Shown: piece by piece, positions 1 through 7,426 of the stretch
Layout: each line of letters opens with the position of its first letter
How positions within the stretch are numbered: position 1 is the first letter of the stretch
Origin: Arcticibacter sp.
GTDB lineage: Bacteria > Bacteroidota > Bacteroidia > 2-12-FULL-35-15
NCBI GenBank assembly: GCA_021155045.1
Contig: JAJNQB010000010.1
Coordinates: 62,001-126,000 of the forward strand
Direction: 5' to 3'
DNA: 64,000 nucleotides
The notes under the pieces: generated by a model
What the model saw: only the letters and a program-made list of their open reading frames with translations
Database searches by the model: none
What the model was told of the DNA's origin: nothing
Translations under genes and position numbers: made by a program

Positions 1-1363
1 AGCGGTTCAAGTGGATGGAAATAATATATTAGAAGTTTATGATATTGTTAAAAAACTAGCCGAATCTATCCGAAAAAATCCACGGCCAATTTTATTGGAA
101 CTGATAACATTTCGTATGCGTGGGCATGAAGAAGCTTCTGGAACGAAATATGTACCCAAAGAATTATTTGAAATATGGGGAAAGAAAGACCCATTAAATA
201 ATTTCGAAAAATTTCTTTTAGAAGAAGGGGTGCTGGATGAAAAAATGATTGAAACATACAGAGCGGAGATAAAAGCTGAAATTGAAAATGGTTTGGAGCT
301 TGCATTTGCTGAAAAATTACCTCCGCCAAATACTGAGCTTGAATTAAAAGATATGTATGCTCCTTTTGAGTTGGATGAAATAAAACCATCAGGAAATAAA
401 ACTAGCAAACGATTAATTGATGCAATTTCAGATGCGTTGAGATTAGCTATGCGTAAGCATAATAATTTAGTTTTAATGGGACAAGATATTGCAGAGTATG
501 GTGGTGTATTTAAAATTACCGAAGGCTTTGTAGAAGAGTTTGGAAAAAATAGAGTGCGCAACACACCGCTTTGCGAATCTGCTATTGTTGGTGCTGGATT
601 TGGTTTATCTATAAATGGAATGAAAGCAATGGTAGAAATGCAATTTGCCGATTTTGTAACAGAAGGATTTAATCAGATTGTAAATAATCTTGCTAAATCG
701 CATTATCGTTGGGGGCAAAATGCAGATGTTGTAGTTCGTATGCCAACAGGAGCAGCCGTAGCTGCTGGGCCATTTCATTCTCAAAGTAATGAAGCTTGGT
801 TTACGCATACACCTGGGTTAAAGGTAGTTTATCCTGCTTTCCCAAGTGATGCAAAAGGATTATTACTTGCATCATTCGAAGACCCAAATCCAGTTATGTT
901 TTTTGAACAAAAAGCATTATATAGAAGCATATCAGAAGAAGTTGCTGACGATTATTTTACAATACCCATTGGCAAAGCTAAACTGGTAAGAGAAGGAACA
1001 CAAATAAGTATAATTACTTATGGAATAGGCGTTCATTGGGCTATAGAGATTTTGGATAAACACCCTGAAATTTCTGCTGATTTGGTTGATTTAAGAACAT
1101 TACTTCCATACGACAAAGAATCAATCATAAATTCAGTTAATAAAACAGGAAGAGCAATTATATTGCATGAAGATACCTTGATTGGAGGTTTTGGAGGAGA
1201 GATTGCTGCATTCATTTCTGAAAATTGTTTTGAAAATTTAGATGCACCCGTGATGCGCTCTGCTAGTTTAGATACTCCTGTTCCAATGAATGTAGATTTA
1301 GAATGGAATTTTTTACCAAAAACAAGATTTGAAAATCAATTAGTAGAATTATTTAACTATTAA
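1..1363 (+). CDS. 2-oxoacid (branched-chain type) dehydrogenase E1, alpha-beta fusion, 5' partial
   Basis: Thiamine-diphosphate E1 component that decarboxylates 2-oxoacids and passes the acyl group to a lipoylated E2. The reading frame is open to the left edge, so the alpha-part active site is missing and the apparent GTG start at 11 is an artefact. Visible residues 1-110 are the end of the E1 alpha module (RMRGHEEASGTKYVP). After a short linker, a complete E1 beta module runs from about residue 131 (SKRLIDAISDAL) to the end, with GQDIAEYGGVFKITEG, MPTGAAVAAGPFHSQSNEAW and the C-terminal transketolase domain. Fusion of alpha and beta into one chain is known in Bacteroidota, where the substrate is usually a branched-chain 2-oxoacid. 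The substrate here is inferred, not shown. The next gene starts 14 bases downstream with no visible terminator. Confidence 0.9.
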   Translation, partial: AVQVDGNNILEVYDIVKKLAESIRKNPRPILLELITFRMRGHEEASGTKYVPKELFEIWGKKDPLNNFEKFLLEEGVLDEKMIETYRAEIKAEIENGLELAFAEKLPPPNTELELKDMYAPFELDEIKPSGNKTSKRLIDAISDALRLAMRKHNNLVLMGQDIAEYGGVFKITEGFVEEFGKNRVRNTPLCESAIVGAGFGLSINGMKAMVEMQFADFVTEGFNQIVNNLAKSHYRWGQNADVVVRMPTGAAVAAGPFHSQSNEAWFTHTPGLKVVYPAFPSDAKGLLLASFEDPNPVMFFEQKALYRSISEEVADDYFTIPIGKAKLVREGTQISIITYGIGVHWAIEILDKHPEISADLVDLRTLLPYDKESIINSVNKTGRAIILHEDTLIGGFGGEIAAFISENCFENLDAPVMRSASLDTPVPMNVDLEWNFLPKTRFENQLVELFNY

Positions 1364-1377
1364 TAATTAAAAGCAAA

Positions 1378-2637
1378 ATGAAAAAAATAAAAAATAAGAA
1401 AATAAGTATCATTTTTTTGCTTTTTATTTTTTTTAATCATTTTTTATCATCTCAATCAGAAAAAAAATTTCAACAGTTAATTTCAGATGCTAAAAATGTT
1501 GCTGCCAACCATAAAGATTCTGCTTTCCGTCTTCTAAAAGATGCGTATGCAATTTATCCTTCTATAAAATCAGATTCTTTAAAAATTGATTATTATTTAG
1601 CAAAAGGATTAGTCGAGTTGCAAAATGTGATTTATGATCAAAGCCTAAATAGCTATTTTACTGCTTTAGAATTGTCTCAAAAAAGTAAGGATTATCGAAG
1701 ACAGGTTGTTTCGAATAACCAAATTGGAAAATTATATTTAAGGCAATCAGAAAATAAATTAGCAAAAGATTACTTTATTAATGCTTTAGAAATTGCTAGA
1801 ACAAATAATTTTAAAAATAAAATTTCTGATTTATGCAATAATTTAGGATACACAACTATATTGTTGGGAAATTTGGATGATGGAGAAAAATATCATTTAG
1901 AAGCCCTACAATTGAGAAAGGAACTTAACGATACAAATGGGATTTCAGTATCTTATAGTAATTTGGGTTTTTTGGAATATAAAAGAGGAAACTTGAATCA
2001 ATGTAAAAACTATTTTTATAAATCTTTAGAAAACAGAAAAAGTCAATCCGATAAGCGGTCGATAGCTCAAGCTGCTGCTGATTGTGCTGATATTGAAGTT
2101 GAGCTTAATAACTATAATCAAGCGTTAGTTTTATTGAGTTATGCGGAAAGTTTTGAGGTGAAAGATAAAGATTTTAAATTGTCAACTTTGAAAAGGAAAT
2201 ATAAAGTATACGAAAAGATGAAAGATTATGAAAAAGCATTCGACTTTCAAAAAAAATATTATCAATTACATGATAGTATATATACACACGAAAGCAAAGA
2301 AAATATTGTAAAGTTGGAGAACAAATTTCAATTACAAAATAAAGAAAATGAAATAGAACTTTTGAAAAAGGATAATCAAATTCAAAATGAGCAAAATGAA
2401 AAAGGGAAAATATTTATTTTTTCAATGATTTTAATTTCAATACTTCTTGTATTAGTTTTATTTGCTACGTTTAAGCAGATAAGGAATAAAAAAATTGCAA
2501 ATAATATTTTAGAAAAAAAGAATGCAATTATTGAAGAGAAACAAAAGGAAATTATGGATTCATTTAATTATGCTAAAAAAATACAAGATGCAATTTTGCC
2601 TTCTGAAAAATATATAGAACAATCAATAAAAAAATAG
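1378..2637 (+). CDS. TPR membrane signalling protein ending at a SpoIIE-type linker (stub 1)
   Basis: Predicted sensor-like protein of 419 residues. It has an N-terminal signal peptide or anchor (IIFLLFIFFNHFLSSQS), TPR-type helical repeats at about residues 40-300 (for example AKDYFINALEIARTNN), a coiled coil, one membrane segment at about 343-362 (IFIFSMILISILLVLVLFAT), then a second coiled coil. The chain ends with DSFNYAKKIQDAILPSEKYI at residues 394-413 plus six residues. In full-length relatives, including the gene at 45552, this motif is the first helix of a SpoIIE/PP2C phosphatase domain. No phosphatase follows and the 68 bases to the next gene hold no remnant of one. It is the first of three tandem paralogues. 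Periplasmic TPRs with a cytoplasmic tail are inferred. Confidence 0.8.
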   Translation: MKKIKNKKISIIFLLFIFFNHFLSSQSEKKFQQLISDAKNVAANHKDSAFRLLKDAYAIYPSIKSDSLKIDYYLAKGLVELQNVIYDQSLNSYFTALELSQKSKDYRRQVVSNNQIGKLYLRQSENKLAKDYFINALEIARTNNFKNKISDLCNNLGYTTILLGNLDDGEKYHLEALQLRKELNDTNGISVSYSNLGFLEYKRGNLNQCKNYFYKSLENRKSQSDKRSIAQAAADCADIEVELNNYNQALVLLSYAESFEVKDKDFKLSTLKRKYKVYEKMKDYEKAFDFQKKYYQLHDSIYTHESKENIVKLENKFQLQNKENEIELLKKDNQIQNEQNEKGKIFIFSMILISILLVLVLFATFKQIRNKKIANNILEKKNAIIEEKQKEIMDSFNYAKKIQDAILPSEKYIEQSIKK

Positions 2638-2705
2638 AAAAGGATAACCAAGCTAAATTCGATTGAGGATAGTTAATACATACAAAACAAACTAATAAAA
2701 GATTA

Positions 2706-4064
2706 ATGAAAAATATTCAATTGATAGCTATTTGTAGTTTTTCTGTTTTTTTTAGTTTTATTGCTAATGCATCCACTAAAAATAATATTGATTCCTTGTA
2801 TAAAGAATTAAAAAAGTCAAATAATGATTCTTTGACTGTTAAAATTTATGTAGAAATTATCGAACAAACGTATTTTAAAAATCCTGAAAAAGTAATTACG
2901 CTATCAGAAGAACTTATTAAAATAACAGATAAAGCATTTGTATCTGCAGATAAAAATCAAAAGTATTATTTTTTAGGAATAAAAGCTTCTTGTTACAATA
3001 ATATTGGCGCAATTTATAATCAAAAAGGAGATATTAAAAATGCAATTGAATATTTTCATAAAGGATTAAAAATAAAAGAACAGATAAATGATAAAAAGTT
3101 AATATCAAGTTCTCTCAATAATATAGGCTACTTGTATGGTAGTATTAAAGACTACGACAATGCCCTTGTATATTATAAAAGAAGCTTAAAAATAAAAGAA
3201 CAAATAGGAGATAAAAATGGGATTGCACGTTTGTACAATAATATTGGAAGCATATATGATGAGCTAGGAGATTCTGCTAAATCATTACAGAGCTATCGGA
3301 AAAGTTATAATATTTCGTTTGAATTGGATAATAAAACTGGAATGGCATTAGCGCTTAATAATATTGGCTTTACTTATGAAAAAAATGGAGAAATTAACAC
3401 AGCACTTTCTTTTTATGAAAAAAGTTTAAAATTTAGGGAGTCTGTTGGAGATAAAAATGGAATTGCTGAGTCATTAAATAATATTGGTAATATATTTTTA
3501 GATGAAAAAAAATATGACAAAGCTTTTTTATATGCCAATAAAGCCTTCGCTATTTCAAAAGAATTAGGATATCCAGAATATATTAAAAGATCATCAAGGT
3601 TATTAAATGAAATCTATCTAAAACAAAAAAAGTTTGAAGATGCTTATAAAATGTACAGCCTTTATATTAATATGCGTGATAGTATGATGAATGAAGAAAA
3701 CCGAGATCAAGCTATAAAAAGAGCATACGAATATGAATATGAAAAAAAAAGTACAGCTGATAGCATAAAAAATTATGAAATTCAGAGGTATGAAGCTATT
3801 AAACATGAGGCAGAAATTAACAAACAAAAATATTATACATATGGAGGTGTAATTGGATTTTTACTAATGTTAATTATTGCGGTATTATCTTATAAAGCAT
3901 ATAAACAAAAAGAGGAAGCAAATTTTAAAATCACTTTACAAAATAAAATAATTGAAGGGAAGCAAAAAGAAATAATCGATTCAATTAACTATGCAAAAAG
4001 AATTCAAGATGCAATTTTGCCTTCTGAAAAATATATTGGTAATATATTATCTAAGAAAAAATAA
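2706..4064 (+). CDS. TPR membrane signalling protein ending at a SpoIIE-type linker (stub 2)
   Basis: Second of three tandem paralogues, 452 residues. It carries a signal peptide (IAICSFSVFFSFIANAS) and about six well-formed TPR units at residues 80-300, with the recurrent pattern NNIGYLY..IKDYDNALVYYKRSLKIKEQIGDKNGIA. A coiled coil precedes a membrane helix at about 379-397 (YGGVIGFLLMLIIAVLSYKAY) and a second coiled coil. The protein ends in DSINYAKRIQDAILPSEKYI (residues 425-444) plus eight residues. The DNA of this tail is nearly identical to that of the preceding gene, for example the shared stretch beginning gatgcaattttgcc, which points to tandem duplication. As in its neighbours, no catalytic output domain follows. 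The next gene begins 12 bases after the stop. Confidence 0.8.
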   Translation: MKNIQLIAICSFSVFFSFIANASTKNNIDSLYKELKKSNNDSLTVKIYVEIIEQTYFKNPEKVITLSEELIKITDKAFVSADKNQKYYFLGIKASCYNNIGAIYNQKGDIKNAIEYFHKGLKIKEQINDKKLISSSLNNIGYLYGSIKDYDNALVYYKRSLKIKEQIGDKNGIARLYNNIGSIYDELGDSAKSLQSYRKSYNISFELDNKTGMALALNNIGFTYEKNGEINTALSFYEKSLKFRESVGDKNGIAESLNNIGNIFLDEKKYDKAFLYANKAFAISKELGYPEYIKRSSRLLNEIYLKQKKFEDAYKMYSLYINMRDSMMNEENRDQAIKRAYEYEYEKKSTADSIKNYEIQRYEAIKHEAEINKQKYYTYGGVIGFLLMLIIAVLSYKAYKQKEEANFKITLQNKIIEGKQKEIIDSINYAKRIQDAILPSEKYIGNILSKKK

Positions 4065-4076
4065 ATATCTTTTTAA

Positions 4077-5537
4077 ATGCAAAACCGCTTACTCTTAGTT
4101 TTATTTTTTATTTATGTTAATTCTTTTTTTGCTCAAAATAGAGTTAAAGTGGATAGCCTTTATAAATTGAGTATTACCACTACTGACGATACTTTAAAAG
4201 TAGTTGCTTTAAACAAAATTGCAAAAGAGTATTGGATTTCCAAGCCGGACTCTTCTATTTTTTTTCTTAATAAATCCTTTCCCATAGCAGAAAAGTTAAG
4301 TAATAAAAAGTTTTTGGTTGGAACATATTTGTATAGGGCTTATGCTTTCAGCATCACATCAAAAAGAGATAGTGCTATATTAGATTATGAAATGGCAGTT
4401 AAATTAGGCGAACAGTACGATGTTCCCAAGGGACAAGGGCAAGCTCTTTCTGGTTTAGGAAATATTTATAATGTGATTGGTGATTACGATAAAGCAATTA
4501 AATACTATATGTTGGCTTTAAAAGTTCAAGATAAAGGAATTGATGACTCGGGCTTATCAAAAACATACAATAGTTTAGGCGTTCTTTTTGAATATCAAGG
4601 AAATTTCAAAAAGGCATTGGAATACCATTCTCAAGCATTAAAAATAAAAGAAAAACTTAACGATAAAGTTTCAATGGTAAATACATTGAACAACATTGGA
4701 GTTGTTTATGGGCAATTAAAAGAATATGAAAAAGCATTGGAGTATCATAACAAAGCTTTTAATCTTGCATCAGAAGTAGGAGATATTATTGGAAATGGAA
4801 TGATTTCAAGTAATATGGGTAATTGGTATTCAAAAATGGGTGATATGAAAAAAGCTATTGAATATCAAAAAAAAGCTGTAGCGTATTATACAAAAGCAAA
4901 TTATGCAACAGGGATTGCTCGTTCAAATTTTAATTTAGGAGCAGCTTATTTTAAAAATAAGGAATATGATTTAGGTGTAAATTATATTATAAAGATTGTT
5001 GGTTTGGCTGACGAACTTGAACTTAAAGATTTGCAAAAAGATATATACGAGCAGTTACATGATTATTATAGTATTAAAAATGATTACAAAAAAGCGTATG
5101 AATATAGCTTGAAATATATTGCTATAAATGATAGTATTTATAATGAAAGTAAATCGAAAGAAATAAATGAAATAAATACTCGCTATGAAACAGAAAAGAA
5201 AGAAAAGGAAATACAAATTCTAAATCAGAAAAATGAAATTCAAAATTTAGATTTAAAGCAGCAGCAGTTATATATTTATTTTGTTGTAGTTGGTTTAATT
5301 TTGTTGGTGTTTATTGCTATCATGTTGATTAATAGAAACAGGATAAAACAACGGGCGTTTGAAATCGTGTCAAATCAAAAAGAAGAAATTACAAATCAAA
5401 AAAATATTATTGAAGAGCACCAAAAAGAAATTATAGATTCTATTACTTATGCAAAGCGTTTGCAAAGTGCCATTTTACCTACAGAAATATATATTCAGAA
5501 CAATTTAGAACGACTAGTTAAAAATAACATTAAATAA
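4077..5537 (+). CDS. TPR membrane signalling protein ending at a SpoIIE-type linker (stub 3)
   Basis: Third tandem paralogue, 486 residues. It has a signal peptide (LLLVLFFIYVNSFFAQ), TPR repeats at about residues 70-340 (GDYDKAIKYYMLALKVQDKG, GNFKKALEYHSQALKIKEKL), a coiled coil rich in Glu, Lys and Gln, a membrane helix at about 397-417 (YIYFVVVGLILLVFIAIMLI) and a second coiled coil. The tail has the more diverged linker motif DSITYAKRLQSAILPTEIYI at 454-473, followed by 13 residues. There is again no phosphatase, kinase or cyclase. The retained motif in a diverged copy argues that the short form is functional rather than freshly broken. Its 3' end overlaps the convergent threonine aldolase gene by 8 bases. 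Confidence 0.8.
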   Translation: MQNRLLLVLFFIYVNSFFAQNRVKVDSLYKLSITTTDDTLKVVALNKIAKEYWISKPDSSIFFLNKSFPIAEKLSNKKFLVGTYLYRAYAFSITSKRDSAILDYEMAVKLGEQYDVPKGQGQALSGLGNIYNVIGDYDKAIKYYMLALKVQDKGIDDSGLSKTYNSLGVLFEYQGNFKKALEYHSQALKIKEKLNDKVSMVNTLNNIGVVYGQLKEYEKALEYHNKAFNLASEVGDIIGNGMISSNMGNWYSKMGDMKKAIEYQKKAVAYYTKANYATGIARSNFNLGAAYFKNKEYDLGVNYIIKIVGLADELELKDLQKDIYEQLHDYYSIKNDYKKAYEYSLKYIAINDSIYNESKSKEINEINTRYETEKKEKEIQILNQKNEIQNLDLKQQQLYIYFVVVGLILLVFIAIMLINRNRIKQRAFEIVSNQKEEITNQKNIIEEHQKEIIDSITYAKRLQSAILPTEIYIQNNLERLVKNNIK

Positions 5538-6549
5538 TATTTTTTAAAACTTTTTCTGTTTTTGTAAGCATATCATCAGTAAAATCCAAATGAGTAACAA
5601 ACCGAATTGCATTTTTACCAAAGCCAACAGTCTTAATGTTTTCTTTTGCTAAAGCATTCAAAAAGTTTTCAGATGAAATTTTTTCGTTCAGGTTAAATAT
5701 TATAATATTAGTATCCACAGGCAGAATACTTTCAACATAGTTTGCCGTTTTTAAAATATTTTCAATTTGCTTGGCTCTATTATGGTCTTCTTTTAACCTA
5801 TTAATATTATTATCCAAAGCATAAATTCCTGCTGCAGCTAAAAAACCAGCTTGACGCATTCCTCCTCCAAATATTTTTCTTATCCTTCTTGCTTTTCTAA
5901 TAAATTCTTTATTACCTAAGAGCAAAGAGCCAACAGGGGCGCCTAAACCTTTTGATAAGCATATTGAAATGGAATCAAACGCACTTCCAACTTCTTTTGT
6001 AGAATAATTAGCTTCGACAACTGCATTAAAAATTCGTGCTCCATCTAAGTGATATTTGAGATTGTTTTTTTTGCAAACATTAGCAATATCATTTATTTGT
6101 TTAAGAGAATAAAAACTGCCTCCGGCTCTATTGGCTGTATTTTCTATACAAACAAGACTTGTTTTTGTAAGCCAATCAAAAGTTGGATTGATATTTTCTG
6201 CTACCTGTTCTGCCGAAATTCTACCTCTTTCTCCTTGCAATAATTTTGCTTGCACACCAGAATTAAAAGAAATTCCTCCACCTTCATAGTTGTAGATATG
6301 TGCTGTTGCATCACAAAGTAATTCATCTCCTGGTTCTGTATGTATTTTTATTGCAATTTGGTTGGTCATTGTTCCTGAAGGGCAAAATAAAGATGCTTCT
6401 TGACCAAACATTGTTGCTGCTTTTTTTTCAAGAGCATTAACAGTAGGCTCTTCTCCAAAAACATCATCACCTACTTCAGCATTTAGCATTGTCTCAAGCA
6501 TAGCTTTGTTTGGTTTTGTAACAGTATCACTTCTTAAATCTATAATCAT
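5530..6549 (-). CDS. ltaE: low-specificity L-threonine aldolase
   Basis: Cytosolic PLP enzyme that cleaves L-threonine or L-allo-threonine to glycine and acetaldehyde. The 339-residue length is normal. The start IDLRSDTVTKP is a family signature, and GDDVFGEEPTVN, LDGARIFNA and SICLSKGLGAPVGS follow, with the PLP Schiff-base lysine at about K200. The upstream O-methyltransferase gene ends 4 bases before this start, so the two are probably co-transcribed. The 3' end overlaps the convergent TPR gene by 8 bases. The family call is secure. Stereochemical preference cannot be read from the sequence. Confidence 0.95.
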   Translation of the reverse strand: MIIDLRSDTVTKPNKAMLETMLNAEVGDDVFGEEPTVNALEKKAATMFGQEASLFCPSGTMTNQIAIKIHTEPGDELLCDATAHIYNYEGGGISFNSGVQAKLLQGERGRISAEQVAENINPTFDWLTKTSLVCIENTANRAGGSFYSLKQINDIANVCKKNNLKYHLDGARIFNAVVEANYSTKEVGSAFDSISICLSKGLGAPVGSLLLGNKEFIRKARRIRKIFGGGMRQAGFLAAAGIYALDNNINRLKEDHNRAKQIENILKTANYVESILPVDTNIIIFNLNEKISSENFLNALAKENIKTVGFGKNAIRFVTHLDFTDDMLTKTEKVLKNII

Positions 6550-6553
6550 AAAA

Positions 6554-7207
6554 TTATTTTTTTCTAATTATCATTAAACCATCACGTAAAGGTAAAAGCA
6601 TTTGCTCCACTCGCTTATCTGCATGAATTTTTTTATTAAAATCATCAATTGCTTTTGTATCAATATCCATTTTAGAATCTAAAACTCTTCCACTCCAGAG
6701 TACATTATCAGCAATAATGTAACCACCAGTATTAACTTTATCAAAAACCAAATCATAATAATTCGAATAATTTTTTTTGTCAGCATCAATAAAAACCAAA
6801 TCAAATCCTAATTTAAGTTCGGGAATAATATTTAATGCATTTCCAATTTTATATTCAATTTTGGAATCTAATTTAGCTTCTGAAAAAAAGGAACGAACCA
6901 TATTTTCCAGTTCTTCATTGATGTCAATTGTTATTAATTTCCCTTTTTCGTTTAACCCTTGAGCCAAGCAAATAGCCGAATAGCCAGTATAAGTACCTAT
7001 TTCAAGTATATTCGTGGGCTCAATCATTTTGCTTATCATCATTAAAAAATTGCCTTGCATGTGACCAGATAACATTCGAGGCATTAATACTTTTGAATGC
7101 GTTTCTCTATTGATTTTTTTTAAAATAGGCAATTCATCTTGAGAATGATTTAAGGAGTAGTGGTCTATTTTTTCATCTATAAATTCCATTAGTGCAATAA
7201 TTTTCAT
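6554..7207 (-). CDS. SAM-dependent O-methyltransferase (caffeoyl-CoA/catechol type)
   Basis: Class I methyltransferase of the O-methyltransferase family 3 type, 217 residues. The SAM-binding motif I is LEIGTYTGYSAICLA at about residues 82-96. The acidic loop FIDADKKNYSNYYD and the metal-site motif GGYIIADNVLWSGRVLD are typical of the Mg-dependent enzymes that methylate catechol-like hydroxyls. The natural substrate is unknown. A second ATG at residue 7 (MEFIDEKIDHYS, position 7189) fits the usual family N-terminus as well or better, and no Shine-Dalgarno sequence decides between them. It is the first gene of a two-gene unit with ltaE. A divergent intergenic region of about 220 bases separates it from the PD40 gene. 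Confidence 0.9.
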   Translation of the reverse strand: MKIIALMEFIDEKIDHYSLNHSQDELPILKKINRETHSKVLMPRMLSGHMQGNFLMMISKMIEPTNILEIGTYTGYSAICLAQGLNEKGKLITIDINEELENMVRSFFSEAKLDSKIEYKIGNALNIIPELKLGFDLVFIDADKKNYSNYYDLVFDKVNTGGYIIADNVLWSGRVLDSKMDIDTKAIDDFNKKIHADKRVEQMLLPLRDGLMIIRKK

Positions 7208-7426
7208 CTAAAATAAACATAATTTATTTAAGCTACTACTGGGTTTAAAAAGCCTTTGTTTATTGATATCTAGGATTTAATTTTTGTTTTATTGTATAGG
7301 TTCTTAACTATTCAGTGTTTATAAGTTTGATTTGCTTCGTGTTAGTTTCATTTCTATTATTTTCAATTTTAGCCTTAATAATGTGATAAGGTAGTTTGGA
7401 TAATTACTAAAAACATTTTGTAAACT

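Noticed and set aside
2557..2705. Frameshift that would restore a SpoIIE phosphatase after the first TPR stub
   Set aside because: No reading frame in the 68 bases after the stop codon, or in the next gene's leader, shows phosphatase motifs. The same clean end appears in all three copies.
7208..7426. Possible small RNA or riboswitch in the 219-base divergent region
   Set aside because: I saw only AT-rich sequence and one TAAGTTTG at 7322-7329 without a matching -33 box. No structured element of a known class was found.
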